Positions 27,001-34,289 of a DNA stretch of 64,000 bases are shown here, piece by piece. Source of the stretch: JAAFJM01 sp964529175 (lineage in GTDB: Bacteria > Bacteroidota > Bacteroidia > UKL13-3); assembly GCA_964529175.1 (NCBI GenBank), contig CAZGVO010000006.1, forward strand, positions 124,001 through 188,000. The letters are read 5' to 3'. Below the pieces are notes generated by a model, which was given only the letters and a program-made list of their open reading frames with translations, was not told the DNA's origin and made no database searches. A program made the position numbers and the translations under genes. Numbering within the stretch: position 1 is the first letter of the stretch; each line of letters starts with the position of its first letter.

Positions 27001-28903
27001 TACACTTGGTGGGCAAAACATTGTAAATCAAGCTACTCCAAATTTGATTATTGATACCAATTTGTTTAATAACCAATACTACATGGGTATTAATTTAACT
27101 AATAGAGCTGTTTATAAAATTAGAAACAATAGAATACTTTTAGCTGCTGGTAATACTGCTAACTACGGTATTTATAGTGTTACTTCTCAAAACGATTGCG
27201 AGATTTTACGAAATACTATTATTAATCCTGCTGGTTTGTATGGAATTTCAATTAATCAACACTCCTATTATGCAGCGTCTGGTCCTATGGTAATTTCTAA
27301 CAACGCTGTTCATTTGCAAGCATCGGCTAATACTACTTATGGTGCTTATGTAGTAAATTCATCTTCGGTGTTTTTATTCAATAATACATTCCGTTCTAAT
27401 AGTTCATCAACCAACTATGGGGTGTATTTGCAAGGTAATGCCTCGTTTGTTAATGGAACCACTACATACCCTGCAAGTAATAATTTGCGTTTAATGAATA
27501 ATATTTTATCGGTTAGTGCAGGTATTCCTTTATACATGGATGCAATTGCTAAAACAGGTACTAGTGTTTGCGATAATAATTTATATTATACTACAGGCGC
27601 AACTATAGCTAACATAAGTGCCGTTACATATGCCAATTTTGCTTCTATGAAAGGTATAGTTTATGTTAATAGTGATGCCAAATCGTTAAACACTAATATT
27701 GCATTCTCTACAGTTGATGGTTTAAAACCTGATACCACTTCATCATCTAGCTGGTATATTAACGGTCGTGGTGGATTTATCCCTACTTTCTTAAATATCC
27801 CTGCTTTTGATATAAATGGAAAACCTATTAGTGAAAATGTTACAACTGGTGCTACCGATATAGGTGCTTATCAAATTACCCCAACTTCACTTCCACCATT
27901 AACTACTGTTACCGGTACTATTGGTTATGGTAATACACAGTATTTTATTGATATGTTAGATACTGTTGGTAGTATTAATTGGGATTTTTCAGGTTTGTTG
28001 CCTACTTCAATTGCTGCTCGTTATTATACTGGTTCATTAATTAATAACCCAACTGCTTACGGTATATTTGGTCCTGCTAGTTATTTAGACGAACATTGGA
28101 ATATCACTGCAACAGGTGGTTCTGGTTACTCATACAATGTTAACTTTAAATATGAGCCAAATAGATTAGGAACAGTTCCTTCTGAGTCGGATATTAAATT
28201 AGCTAAAAAAGATGATGCTTTATCACCTTGGATGCATTATAGCTTTAATACAGCTTTAGATACTCTAGTAAAAACTTTTGGAGCTAACGGCTTTGTTACC
28301 TCAGCCAATTTTACTGGAACTTACGATTTATCGCCATTACCTGTTAAAATGGTTTCATTTAATGCATTAAGAAAAGACAACAATGCTCTTTTAACTTGGA
28401 CTACTGCTCAAGAACGCAATGCTTCATTATTTGAAATTCAACGTTCGGTTGATAATAAGAAGTTTGTGAAAGTAGGTGTTGTAAATGCTGTTGGTAATAG
28501 TAATAAACTAGTTAACTATAGCTTTATTGATAAAGATGTAGTGACTAATGCTGGAGCACAAGTTGTTTATTATCGTTTAAAAACAATTGATGTAGATGCA
28601 AGTAGCGAAACTTCAATTGTAAAAGTAGTTAACTTTAACAATGATGCTAAAGGCAGTATAGCAACTTACCCTAATCCGTTTACTAACGAGTTAAATATTA
28701 CCATAAATGCAGCTACAGCGGGTACTGCTGATGTGTTGTTATACGATTTGTTTGGTAAAATAGTTTACCAAAAACAAATGCAAGTTGACAATGGTGATAC
28801 TAACTTAAAAGTAGATGAATTGAGTAATTTAGCTAAAGGATTTTATGTAATAAAAGTATTGGTTAATGATAATGAGTTTGTAGAAAAACTAATTAAAGAA
28901 TAA
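21077..28903 (+). CDS. 2608-residue modular beta-helix protein secreted by T9SS
   Basis: Signal peptide about 1-24 (NKIKAVQ). Four consecutive modules start near residues 28, 629, 1221 and 1800. Modules 2, 3 and 4 open with a matching phrase (VYTINxxGSG, VSINPALPAS, VYTINPTGSG) and continue with a fixed pattern ending NTITxNGNGN or similar. Each then has Asn-rich right-handed beta-helix rungs (IRNNTI, NNLIYN) and a DIGAYEF-type closing; modules 1 to 3 are followed by a CARDB-like domain (DAGVVTILSP, IKNYGTTNLTN). The C-terminus has the FEIQRSVDNKKF region and a T9SS type A domain (ATYPNPFTNELNI, GFYVIKVL). A surface or exported structural, adhesive or polysaccharide-acting role is possible; no catalytic residues are identifiable. 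Confidence 0.93.
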   Translation: MVKNLQLTMLLVLMLFCFSNKIKAVQLSGSYTIDSTQTPSGTVFRNLQSAITYLTSANTRSDGGPSNSAPFGVSGPVTFTFATGTVNYVGQVVIPNIPGANNTNRVVINGNGNVLQALCTATAPAIIQFSNADYVTLQNLTIRSLDVTNAWGIHFTLGSDSNIVENCNIEITSVTSTSSTSSAGIVFSNSNTSPTTSGANGYRNIIRNNTIKGHPTSGGMYYGIVGFPATSGTIISRNQFLNNTIENFFNSGIYWGNSNGTVFRKNVLRRPTKTTLTTTYGFNLNNSSRNDTFDNNTITNLFGGSPTNANTMYAFWMINYNGTTTEPNIFYNNLVYDNKGNGPQNGVYILSSFNCRFYNNTFSFDNTANTSTTSTIYGVYLSSGTSTSSLFDFRNNIVSITAGGTGPKFSMFNAGSFVSGATINKNDYYSNSLNYNMISHNGVVYPTYAAWKSFIGTIDQNSNDVAPLFTNTAAIDFRPRDAWFDGNGDNFAFITTDYTNTPRTTPFDIGAFEANPIPLDVAFNSVNVTAAPYLASTQPVTATIRNAGSTTITSATINWTINGVPQTPVPFTGSLGAGAVSAPIALGSLAVAQGTIYTISATVSNPNSLVDAFTTNNSASARTASALPGGVYTINAAGSGINNFTSLSGFADLVSLGGITGAITANIVANSGPYTGQVLFTKVIGSSLTNTITINGNGNTIQANPTANDWYIILLNGADYMRFSNFTIKTLNVSQSVGFHFMNRADSNIIDSIIIDFGNTSASAQNAHIAFSSQTNSVTSSGTVHAGIQNIIRNCKFISNPTGGPYYSVNVFGGTSEYSTVPSANQFLNNDLVDPYIYGFYTQYGSRNVFKNNRISQSNRTSVTTFYGFYIVISNNGDTIENNSIYDVFKGVPTTTNTAYGMYFNSGYQSSTAPGIVKNNLIYNFFGNGPIYGAYSGTTYYLNFYNNTVWFNNPAAAATGITYGFYNSTANTTHNYYVRNNIFAINRGGTANKFGMWLNTAVTTSPTTFVFNNNAYYLNGSNTFVGNYLTTTYPTLANWKTANSSAFDQASVFANPNFRNGTNPAFLQPSNDTLDNVGFSLPTIVPRDITGALRSSTPDIGAYEFIVPGADAGIVRLLSPTTTRITPFTSIPIDVTLKNFGKSVLSNANIGWKIDTTTQTPASYFGSINPGDTAVQSVGFFTAPANGVYAVKVWTEAPNGVLDSLRDNDTINFTLCTPISGTVSINPALPASASNYQTFNALMQVLQNCGVDGPLTVTVAPGTYNEQVTLTSILGAGLASKVTFLGSDSATCKVVHNGSIQRATLLLNGAKNVEFKNLTFEGTNSGGATAVQLINGADSNSFTKCTFRVPIVSSTAVNAFVASASITSNTTLGNSANYTLIDSCTSVGGYYGITFSGNTAPKLINNIVRNSTVTNASLYGIFMGYQNSCTVARNNVNSTGVVNNVITTYAIYLANSDNANRIVGNNISNQLGGYGVYATANLGASTSTMAIANNMIQIGAAANTTYGIAEINNKECDIAYNTVKLTTAEAGYAGAAFYSSNNNPTTYNNVRIFNNIFTAPLGALSVFFVSGVNLSPALYSMNNNVYFSTSAYPFRIAGFITNTLLAFVTGTPNMLGTFLPGSNANSQFINPVFFSTTNLRSIDPVLSNAGTPLVNVTDDIDGKLRNATTPDIGVYEFDIPANDAGVVTILSPKQPLVPGLNDIKVLIKNYGTTNLTNVDVNYKVGTSATVTLPYSGFLAPNAVDTVTFTSTSGVGSTSQQYNFVGTTETIKSWTSSPNSVLDSVPMNDSAQTTLCGGLAGVYTINPTGSGTSNFTSFQAVVDKLTCGGVFGPVVFNIAPGTYTGQINLPVIVGTSATNTITFQSSTGVASSVIITSSSSTASANFTIQTTGTQFVSFKNVTIQNTNATYGRVLSLIKFAATNTNSNNIEVRNCVLNGVTTTSTSDLFSIVFGPAGEYATFLSFVGNTFNNGSMGITLGGQNIVNQATPNLIIDTNLFNNQYYMGINLTNRAVYKIRNNRILLAAGNTANYGIYSVTSQNDCEILRNTIINPAGLYGISINQHSYYAASGPMVISNNAVHLQASANTTYGAYVVNSSSVFLFNNTFRSNSSSTNYGVYLQGNASFVNGTTTYPASNNLRLMNNILSVSAGIPLYMDAIAKTGTSVCDNNLYYTTGATIANISAVTYANFASMKGIVYVNSDAKSLNTNIAFSTVDGLKPDTTSSSSWYINGRGGFIPTFLNIPAFDINGKPISENVTTGATDIGAYQITPTSLPPLTTVTGTIGYGNTQYFIDMLDTVGSINWDFSGLLPTSIAARYYTGSLINNPTAYGIFGPASYLDEHWNITATGGSGYSYNVNFKYEPNRLGTVPSESDIKLAKKDDALSPWMHYSFNTALDTLVKTFGANGFVTSANFTGTYDLSPLPVKMVSFNALRKDNNALLTWTTAQERNASLFEIQRSVDNKKFVKVGVVNAVGNSNKLVNYSFIDKDVVTNAGAQVVYYRLKTIDVDASSETSIVKVVNFNNDAKGSIATYPNPFTNELNITINAATAGTADVLLYDLFGKIVYQKQMQVDNGDTNLKVDELSNLAKGFYVIKVLVNDNEFVEKLIKE

Positions 28904-28919
28904 TCAAAACTTTAAAAGT

Positions 28920-28957
28920 AAAAAGCCTCTTAATCTTTATGATTAAGAGGCTTTTTT
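28920..28957. terminator. Bidirectional terminator
   Basis: A perfect 16-bp stem (28920-28935 with 28941-28956) with a 5-nt loop, A-run on the left and T-run on the right. It serves both the convergent giant T9SS gene and the beta-CASP nuclease, whose stop codon begins in its T-run. Confidence 0.88.
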
Positions 28958-30360
28958 TATTCTAATATTGCCACGTCATTCATGGCTGGAATAGTTATAT
29001 GTTTAAATCCTGCATCTAACAAATTTTCTTTATAGTGAACTTGAGTTGGGTATTCGCCATGTACTAAAAATAGTTGTTTTATTTTACTTTTATTTTGGCA
29101 ACTTAAATACTGAATCATTTCTTGGTAGTCGCCATGAGCACTGTAAGAATCCATAATAACTACATCGGCATACACTTGATGTTCTTCACCAAAAATTCTT
29201 ATTGTTTTATCACCATTGCGAAGTTTACCGCCTGTAGAATGTGGTTCAGCATAGCCTACTATTAAAATGGTGTTTTTAGGATTTCCAATATTATTTGCTA
29301 CATGGTGTTTTATCCGTCCTGCTTCTATCATACCTGATGCTGATATGATAATACAAGGTCCTTTTACTTCATTTAGTTTTTTTGAATCCTCCACACTTTG
29401 AACATAAATAAGATTATTGAATCCAAAAGGATCATCATCTTTTTTCATGTATGCTAATATGTCTTCATTAAAACATTCTTCATGTTCACGCATGATATTA
29501 GTAGCGTTTATGGATAATGGACTATCAACATAAACATTTATCTTAGGTAGTTTTTTAAGTGTTGCCAATTGGTCAAGTGCGTACACTATTTCTTGCGTTC
29601 TACCAAGGCTAAAAGCAGGAATAATAAGTTTACCTTTTTTAACTACGCATGTATTATGAACCACTTCTAAAAGTTGCTCTTCGCTCATGGTATTATTGCT
29701 ATGTAATCTATCACCATAGGTTGATTCAGCAATGATATAATCTGCTTGAGGAAAAGGTTGAGGATCTTTTAAAATAGAACCGTTATAACGGCCAATATCT
29801 CCAGTAAAGGTTAAATGTCTGGTTTTATGTCCTTCTTTATATTTTAAGTTAATTGCAGCACTTCCTAAAATGTGTCCAGAGTCTGTAAATGTAACCCAAA
29901 CATTTTTGCATACTTCATATTCTTGGCCATAAGGCACACAAACAAGTTGTTTTAATGCTTGGTCTACATCATCAATATCATAAAGTGGTTCAAGGGGTTC
30001 TTCACCTCTTTTTTTTCTTCGTTTGTTTATGAACTTTAAGTCATTTATTTGAATATGAGCACTATCTGTAAGCATTATTTTGCACAAATCTGCTGTTGCA
30101 GGTGTGCAAATAATGGGTCCTGAAAAGCCTTGTTTAACCAAGTTTGGAATATTGCCCGAATGGTCAATGTGTGCGTGTGATAGAATTAGATAATCAACCT
30201 TGCTTGCATCAAAACCTAAAATTCGGTTTTTATCGCCTTCGCCACTTCCTTTTCCTTGAAATAAACCGCAGTCTAATAAAATACTTTTGTTGTCAACTGT
30301 AGTAAGTAAATGCTTACTTCCTGTAACAGTTTGTGCTGCTCCTAAAAATTGTATTTTCAT
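28957..30360 (-). CDS. Metallo-beta-lactamase/beta-CASP RNase-like protein
   Basis: 467 residues. The metal-binding motif HAHIDHSG and the later SGHILGS and TGDIGRY motifs of the metallo-beta-lactamase fold are present. The beta-CASP region (about 210-390) and the closing RMMBL part with SAHGD and LVHGE follow. This is the CPSF73/YSH1-like group of bacterial proteins, thought to be RNA exo- or endonucleases; the substrate is not predictable. ATG start at 30360, with the promoter -7 element only six bases upstream, which suggests a leaderless transcript. Confidence 0.92.
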   Translation of the reverse strand: MKIQFLGAAQTVTGSKHLLTTVDNKSILLDCGLFQGKGSGEGDKNRILGFDASKVDYLILSHAHIDHSGNIPNLVKQGFSGPIICTPATADLCKIMLTDSAHIQINDLKFINKRRKKRGEEPLEPLYDIDDVDQALKQLVCVPYGQEYEVCKNVWVTFTDSGHILGSAAINLKYKEGHKTRHLTFTGDIGRYNGSILKDPQPFPQADYIIAESTYGDRLHSNNTMSEEQLLEVVHNTCVVKKGKLIIPAFSLGRTQEIVYALDQLATLKKLPKINVYVDSPLSINATNIMREHEECFNEDILAYMKKDDDPFGFNNLIYVQSVEDSKKLNEVKGPCIIISASGMIEAGRIKHHVANNIGNPKNTILIVGYAEPHSTGGKLRNGDKTIRIFGEEHQVYADVVIMDSYSAHGDYQEMIQYLSCQNKSKIKQLFLVHGEYPTQVHYKENLLDAGFKHITIPAMNDVAILE

Positions 30361-30365
30361 TCAAA

Positions 30366-30393
30366 CAAATGTAGCAATTTAAATAAATGACAA
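30366..30393 (-). promoter_or_regulatory. Promoter of the beta-CASP gene, near-leaderless
   Basis: The minus strand has TTG (30391-30393), 17 bases, TACATTTG (30366-30373), an exact -7 element. Only five bases separate it from the ATG at 30360, so transcription should begin at or next to the start codon. Confidence 0.65.
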
Positions 30394-30468
30394 GAGTTAA
30401 ATTTTATTGATTGGATTAATGAAAAATACTGACGTGTATTATTTTTAAAAGTAGCTCCATTTAAAGGC

Positions 30469-30476
30469 TATATTTG
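30469..30476 (+). promoter_or_regulatory. -7 element upstream of the VF530-type gene
   Basis: TATATTTG, an exact TAnnTTTG, lies 19 bases before the ATG at 30496. No TTG is visible at the expected upstream distance. Confidence 0.5.
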
Positions 30477-30495
30477 CTATTGATTTTTTTACAAC

Positions 30496-30765
30496 ATGAC
30501 AGAACCTCAAAAAAACAATCCGCTTCACGGTTACACTCTAGAAACCATCATTACTTATTTGCAGCTATATTATGGCTGGGAAAAGTTATATGAACAAATA
30601 CCAGCCAATTGTTTTAAGATAAATCCTTCTATTAAATCAGCGCTTACCTTTATGCGCAAAACTCCTTGGGCGCGCACCAAAGCTGAAAATACTTTTATTT
30701 ATTTAACACGTAAAGGTGTGGATGAGCGCTATTTGGTTATAAAAGAAAAGAAATCAAAACTATAA
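30496..30765 (+). CDS. VF530 (DUF2132) family small DNA-binding-like protein
   Basis: 89 residues. NPLHGYTLE, YYGWEKLYE, NCFKINPSIKSALTF and MRKTPWAR follow the DUF2132/VF530 pattern closely. A member of this family has a known structure with a DNA-binding-like fold, but the function is unestablished. A potassium-channel gene follows ten bases later and is probably co-transcribed. Confidence 0.88.
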   Translation: MTEPQKNNPLHGYTLETIITYLQLYYGWEKLYEQIPANCFKINPSIKSALTFMRKTPWARTKAENTFIYLTRKGVDERYLVIKEKKSKL

Positions 30766-30775
30766 TTTTATAATT

Positions 30776-31483
30776 ATGAAGCGTATTTTCAAAAAGCTTC
30801 TGTTAGGAAGTAATGCTAAAACCAAATCTGCTATTAGTCCAATACAAAAAAGGATTAATAATATAAACTCTATCTGGCATAACCATCACCAAGATGATAA
30901 TGGAATTGAGAAAATTATACGATTGATACTTTCAATTTCTCAACTTGTTTTTCCAGGTATTTATATTAAGCAGTTGGCAAGCAAAAAGGGACATGAGTAC
31001 CAAGAGCTTTATTTAGATATATATGTGGTTTTAAAGGTGGTTTTTCCTGTAATTATATTAAGCAATAATTGGCTGATATATAAATGGTTAATTTATATAA
31101 TGGTTTATTTATTACTAGAAACTGTGCTTTATGTTCCTACCTTAATTTTTGCTTCTGATTCGTTTTCAAGGCCAAGGTCGTATAAAAGGTCAATGATGTT
31201 ATTATTTTTAAACTACCTCGAAATTATATTTGCATATGCTGTTTTGTATTCGCTAGGTAATTACTTAAACAAACCTTTTACTCATTGGTTTGATGCAGTT
31301 TATTTTAGCACTATTACCTCTTCTTCCATTGGCTATGGCGATTTTTTTCCTACCACCACTTGGGGTAAATTACTAGTAAGCACACAAGCCTTTCTATTTC
31401 TATTTTTCATAATTTTATTCTTAAATTTTTTTACTACTAACATTAAGTCGCGTGGTTATTTTGATCATGAAAATAAAGACTAA
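30776..31483 (+). CDS. Two-pore-helix type potassium channel protein
   Basis: 235 residues with about four or five hydrophobic segments. The pore loop FDAVYFSTITSSSIGYGDFFP carries the K+ selectivity filter GYGD with Ser-Ile before it, where Val or Thr-Ile is more usual, and a following helix near 200-220. The first 60 residues are basic and cytoplasmic; no RCK/TrkA domain is fused. It likely sets K+ permeability of the inner membrane, gating unknown. It lies ten bases after the VF530 gene. Confidence 0.85.
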   Translation: MKRIFKKLLLGSNAKTKSAISPIQKRINNINSIWHNHHQDDNGIEKIIRLILSISQLVFPGIYIKQLASKKGHEYQELYLDIYVVLKVVFPVIILSNNWLIYKWLIYIMVYLLLETVLYVPTLIFASDSFSRPRSYKRSMMLLFLNYLEIIFAYAVLYSLGNYLNKPFTHWFDAVYFSTITSSSIGYGDFFPTTTWGKLLVSTQAFLFLFFIILFLNFFTTNIKSRGYFDHENKD

Positions 31484-31524
31484 TCTTTAATTAGCTGAAT
31501 ATCAATACGCTGTAATTTTTTTGT

Positions 31525-31562
31525 TTGTGTGTGCCCTTATTTATCGTAATATTGCAATATTA
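31525..31562 (+). promoter_or_regulatory. ars promoter with ArsR operator over the -7 element
   Basis: TTG at 31525-31527, 19 bases, then TAATATTG at 31547-31554 as the -7 element (one mismatch). A perfect 16-bp palindrome, TAATATTG-CAATATTA (31547-31562), covers this element exactly. This is the expected place for repression by the ArsR encoded 12 bases downstream, released by arsenite. Confidence 0.7.
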
Positions 31563-31574
31563 TAATAAATAAAA

Positions 31575-31907
31575 ATGGGAGCAAGCAAAACAGAGCATTT
31601 TTCAGATAAACAAAATCAAATAGCAGCTATGGCTAAAGCCATTGGCCATCCTGCACGCGTAGCTATTATTGAGTATTTACTTTCTGTTGATACTTGTATT
31701 TGTGGAGATATAGTAAATGTTTTGCCTTTGGCTCAGCCAACAGTTTCTCAGCATTTAAAAGAGTTAAAAAATGCAGGAATTATTAAAGGAAGCATTGAGG
31801 GAACGTCAATTTGTTACTGTTTAAATCCGGATGCGCTCAGTATTTTAGAGGCATTTTTTGCCCACATTACCATTAACATAAATAACAAGAAAACTAACTG
31901 TTGTTAG
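31575..31907 (+). CDS. arsR: ArsR/SmtB family arsenic-responsive repressor
   Basis: 110 residues. The winged-helix core is AIGHPARVAIIEYLL, then LAQPTVSQHLKELKNAGII, with a wing and SICYCLNPDAL. Three Cys clusters could bind As(III): DTCICGDI near 42-44, the CYC near 93, and the C-terminal NCC. The DxCxCxD pattern in helix alpha3 fits the CVC-type sensors. It represses the ars operon from the palindrome at 31547-31562. The first gene of arsR-DUF6428-acr3-phosphatase. Confidence 0.93.
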   Translation: MGASKTEHFSDKQNQIAAMAKAIGHPARVAIIEYLLSVDTCICGDIVNVLPLAQPTVSQHLKELKNAGIIKGSIEGTSICYCLNPDALSILEAFFAHITININNKKTNCC

Positions 31908-31938
31908 TGAGGAATCAAAATTTTAAATAAACAACAAA

Positions 31939-32409
31939 ATGAAATTATCAGAAGTAAAGGAAAAATTAAATTCAGTATCAGAGGTAAGTTTTGTATTGCC
32001 TAATGGTGCGCATGTTCCCGCTCATTTTCATGTAACTGAAGTAGGCGAAATAACCAAACATTTTATTGATTGTGGTGGAACTGTTAGAATAGAAAAGGTT
32101 ATTAATTTTCAGTTATGGGAAGCCAACGATTTTGACCACAGACTGGCACCACAAAAATTGTTAAACATTATCCAATTATCGGAAAAGGTATTAAACATTG
32201 GTGATTATGAAGTAGAGGTAGAGTATCAAACCGAAACCATTGGCAAGTTCAATATTGATTTTAACGGAAGCAATTTTTTATTGGTAAATAAACAAACCAA
32301 TTGTTTGGCTCAAGATAAATGTGGAATACCAACCGAAAAATTGAAAGTAAATTTAAAAGATTTAACCAAAACCGAAAGTTGTTGCACTCCAGGAGGAGGA
32401 TGTTGCTAA
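31939..32409 (+). CDS. DUF6428 family ars-operon protein with Cys-rich tail
   Basis: 156 residues. VLPNGAHVPAHFHVTEVG and QLWEANDFDHRLAPQKLL match the DUF6428 proteins that Bacteroidota carry in ars operons; the function is unknown. The C-terminus ends in SCCTPGGGCC, and C103/C107-type cysteines lie in CLAQDKCG, so As(III) or metal binding is plausible. It lies 31 bases after arsR. A 113-base gap with a repeat element separates it from acr3. Confidence 0.85.
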   Translation: MKLSEVKEKLNSVSEVSFVLPNGAHVPAHFHVTEVGEITKHFIDCGGTVRIEKVINFQLWEANDFDHRLAPQKLLNIIQLSEKVLNIGDYEVEVEYQTETIGKFNIDFNGSNFLLVNKQTNCLAQDKCGIPTEKLKVNLKDLTKTESCCTPGGGCC

Positions 32410-32454
32410 GATTATTAATTAGAACCAACTTCAATGCAATCAAGCCTTGGCTTG

Positions 32455-32491
32455 CGAAGCAATCCAATTGTGAGATTGCTTCGTGCTTCGC
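32455..32491. repeat. Stem-loop repeat inside the ars operon
   Basis: CGAAGCAATC at 32455-32464 pairs with GATTGCTTCG at 32474-32483; a second GCTTCGC follows at 32485-32491. This is GC-richer than its surroundings. It resembles the dispersed intergenic repeats seen in many Bacteroidota genomes (recalled from memory, not searched). It sits in the 113-base gap between DUF6428 and acr3. Confidence 0.6.
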
Positions 32492-32522
32492 AATAACGAT
32501 TCATAAAAACGCTACATAAATA

Positions 32523-33590
32523 ATGAATAATAACACTTCAATTGGCAAACAAAAACGACTAGCTTTTTTAGACCAATACTTAACATTATGGATATTTTTA
32601 GCCATGGCAATTGGCGTGTCTATTGGTTATTTTATTTCTAATTCAGCTAATTTTATCAACTCATTTTCAAACGGAACTACCAATATACCTTTAGCAGTTG
32701 GATTAATTTTAATGATGTATCCACCGCTTACTAAAGTAAAATTCGAAAAAATTCCATCCTTATTTGCTAATAAAAAACTGTTCTTCGTTTCCTTTTTTAT
32801 TACTTGGATTGTTGGTCCTTTTTTAATGTTTTTATTGGCTACTTTTTTCTTAAAAAATTATCCTGACTACATGACAGGCTTAATAATTATTGGGCTTGCG
32901 CCTTGTATTGCCATGGTTATAGTTTGGAACGAGTTGGCTGGAGGGAATAGAGAATATGTGGCGGGTTTAGTGGGAATAAACAGTATTTTACAAGTACTAT
33001 TTTTTAGTTTGTATGCCTATTTTTATTTAGAAATTATGTTACCATTATTTGGCATAAAAGCTTTGAGCATAAATATTACCATTACTGAAATAGCTAAAAC
33101 AGTTGGCATTTATTTAGGTATTCCATTTGCATTAGCCATGATTAGTAAGTATTTGATAGTCAAAATAAAAGGTGAGCCATGGTTCAATCAAAAGTACATA
33201 CCTTTTATTTCTCCCATTACTTTATTTGCCTTACTTTTTACTATTATTATTATGTTTAGTCTTAAAGGGCAAATGATAGTTTCTATTCCTTTTGATGTTA
33301 TACGCATAGCAATTCCTTTGGTGATTTTCTTTGCAGTAATGTTTACACTTACCTTTTGTGTGGCCAAGTTTGTTGGAGCTAATTATGCTGAAAATGCAGC
33401 CATATCATTTACTGCCTCTGGCAATAATTTTGAATTGGCCATTGCTGTATCTATTGGTGTTTTTGGCATTAATAGCGGACAAGCATTTGCGGGAGTAATA
33501 GGCCCATTGGTTGAAGTTCCCGCACTGATTTTATTAGTAAAATTTGCTTATTATTTAAAACAAAAATTATATAAAAATGAACTTGCATAA
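32523..33590 (+). CDS. acr3: ACR3 family arsenite efflux permease
   Basis: 355 residues with about ten membrane segments. The ACR3 signature GLAPCIAMVIVWNELAGG contains the conserved Cys (about residue 127), and the second conserved Asn-containing segment FTASGNNFELAIAVSIG is present. It exports As(III) with proton coupling at the inner membrane. It overlaps the arsenate-reductase-like gene by 14 bases, consistent with coupled translation. Also called arsB in many annotations. Confidence 0.96.
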   Translation: MNNNTSIGKQKRLAFLDQYLTLWIFLAMAIGVSIGYFISNSANFINSFSNGTTNIPLAVGLILMMYPPLTKVKFEKIPSLFANKKLFFVSFFITWIVGPFLMFLLATFFLKNYPDYMTGLIIIGLAPCIAMVIVWNELAGGNREYVAGLVGINSILQVLFFSLYAYFYLEIMLPLFGIKALSINITITEIAKTVGIYLGIPFALAMISKYLIVKIKGEPWFNQKYIPFISPITLFALLFTIIIMFSLKGQMIVSIPFDVIRIAIPLVIFFAVMFTLTFCVAKFVGANYAENAAISFTASGNNFELAIAVSIGVFGINSGQAFAGVIGPLVEVPALILLVKFAYYLKQKLYKNELA

Positions 33591-34203
33591 TAACTTACAC
33601 CAAGCCATTTTAAAACTTGAATTAGAGTTTGATTTAATTCCAGAAAGTCGAAAGCAAGAATTGAAAAATTTGGCTTTAACTATAAAAGAGAGTTTGGTAT
33701 TATTTGGCAGAGCCGATTTAACCATTATTTGTACCCATAATTCACGCAGAAGTCAGTTAGGGCAATTATGGCTAAAAGTGGCAGCTCTGTATTATGGTAT
33801 TGAGAATATATATACTTATTCGGGAGGAACAGAAGCAACGGCATTTAATATTAGAATGATTAATGCGCTTAAAGATTTTGGGTTTAATGTAAAAACATTG
33901 GATGAAACTTCGAATCCTAAATACCATATTAAATTGGCTGACGATGATGAAACTATGGATATTTTATATTCAAAAGTATATAGCGAAAGTTATAATCCAC
34001 AACAAAACTTTATTGCAATAATGGTTTGTAATTCGGCTGATAAAGGTTGTCCGTTAGTAGTTGGAGCTTTTAAAAGAGTTTCATTACCATACTTCGATCC
34101 TAAAGCATTTGATGATACCGAGTTAGAAAAAGAAAAGTATTTAGAAAAAGTGAGTGAAATTGGAAGAGAGATGTTGTTCATTTTGAAGCATTTTGGAAAT
34201 TAG
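33577..34203 (+). CDS. Low-molecular-weight phosphatase-like arsenate reductase
   Basis: 208 residues. The CX5R loop is CTHNSRRS at about 49-56, which keeps the Cys and Arg of the family but has Arg where classical arsenate reductases have the second loop Cys (NSCRS). The body has SGGTEAT and MVCNSADKGCP, where the last part would supply resolving cysteines. It likely reduces arsenate to arsenite for Acr3 export. The start overlaps acr3 by 14 bases. The exact redox partner cannot be deduced. Confidence 0.85.
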   Translation: MNLHNNLHQAILKLELEFDLIPESRKQELKNLALTIKESLVLFGRADLTIICTHNSRRSQLGQLWLKVAALYYGIENIYTYSGGTEATAFNIRMINALKDFGFNVKTLDETSNPKYHIKLADDDETMDILYSKVYSESYNPQQNFIAIMVCNSADKGCPLVVGAFKRVSLPYFDPKAFDDTELEKEKYLEKVSEIGREMLFILKHFGN

Positions 34204-34237
34204 TTTTACTATTTTCCAAATTTTTTGTGTAAAAATT

Positions 34238-34267
34238 TTGTTTATAACATGTTAAGTGCGACATTTG
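34238..34267 (+). promoter_or_regulatory. Promoter of the duplicated beta-helix gene
   Basis: TTG at 34238-34240, a 19-base spacer, then GACATTTG at 34260-34267 (GA instead of TA). The ATG at 34290 lies 22 bases further. The gene therefore seems separate from the ars operon. Confidence 0.5.
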
Positions 34268-34289
34268 GTTTACCAACGAACAAAAAAAC

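Noticed and set aside
34217..34240. Terminator after the ars operon
   Set aside because: The A/T-only pairing is imperfect and weak; no reliable stem.
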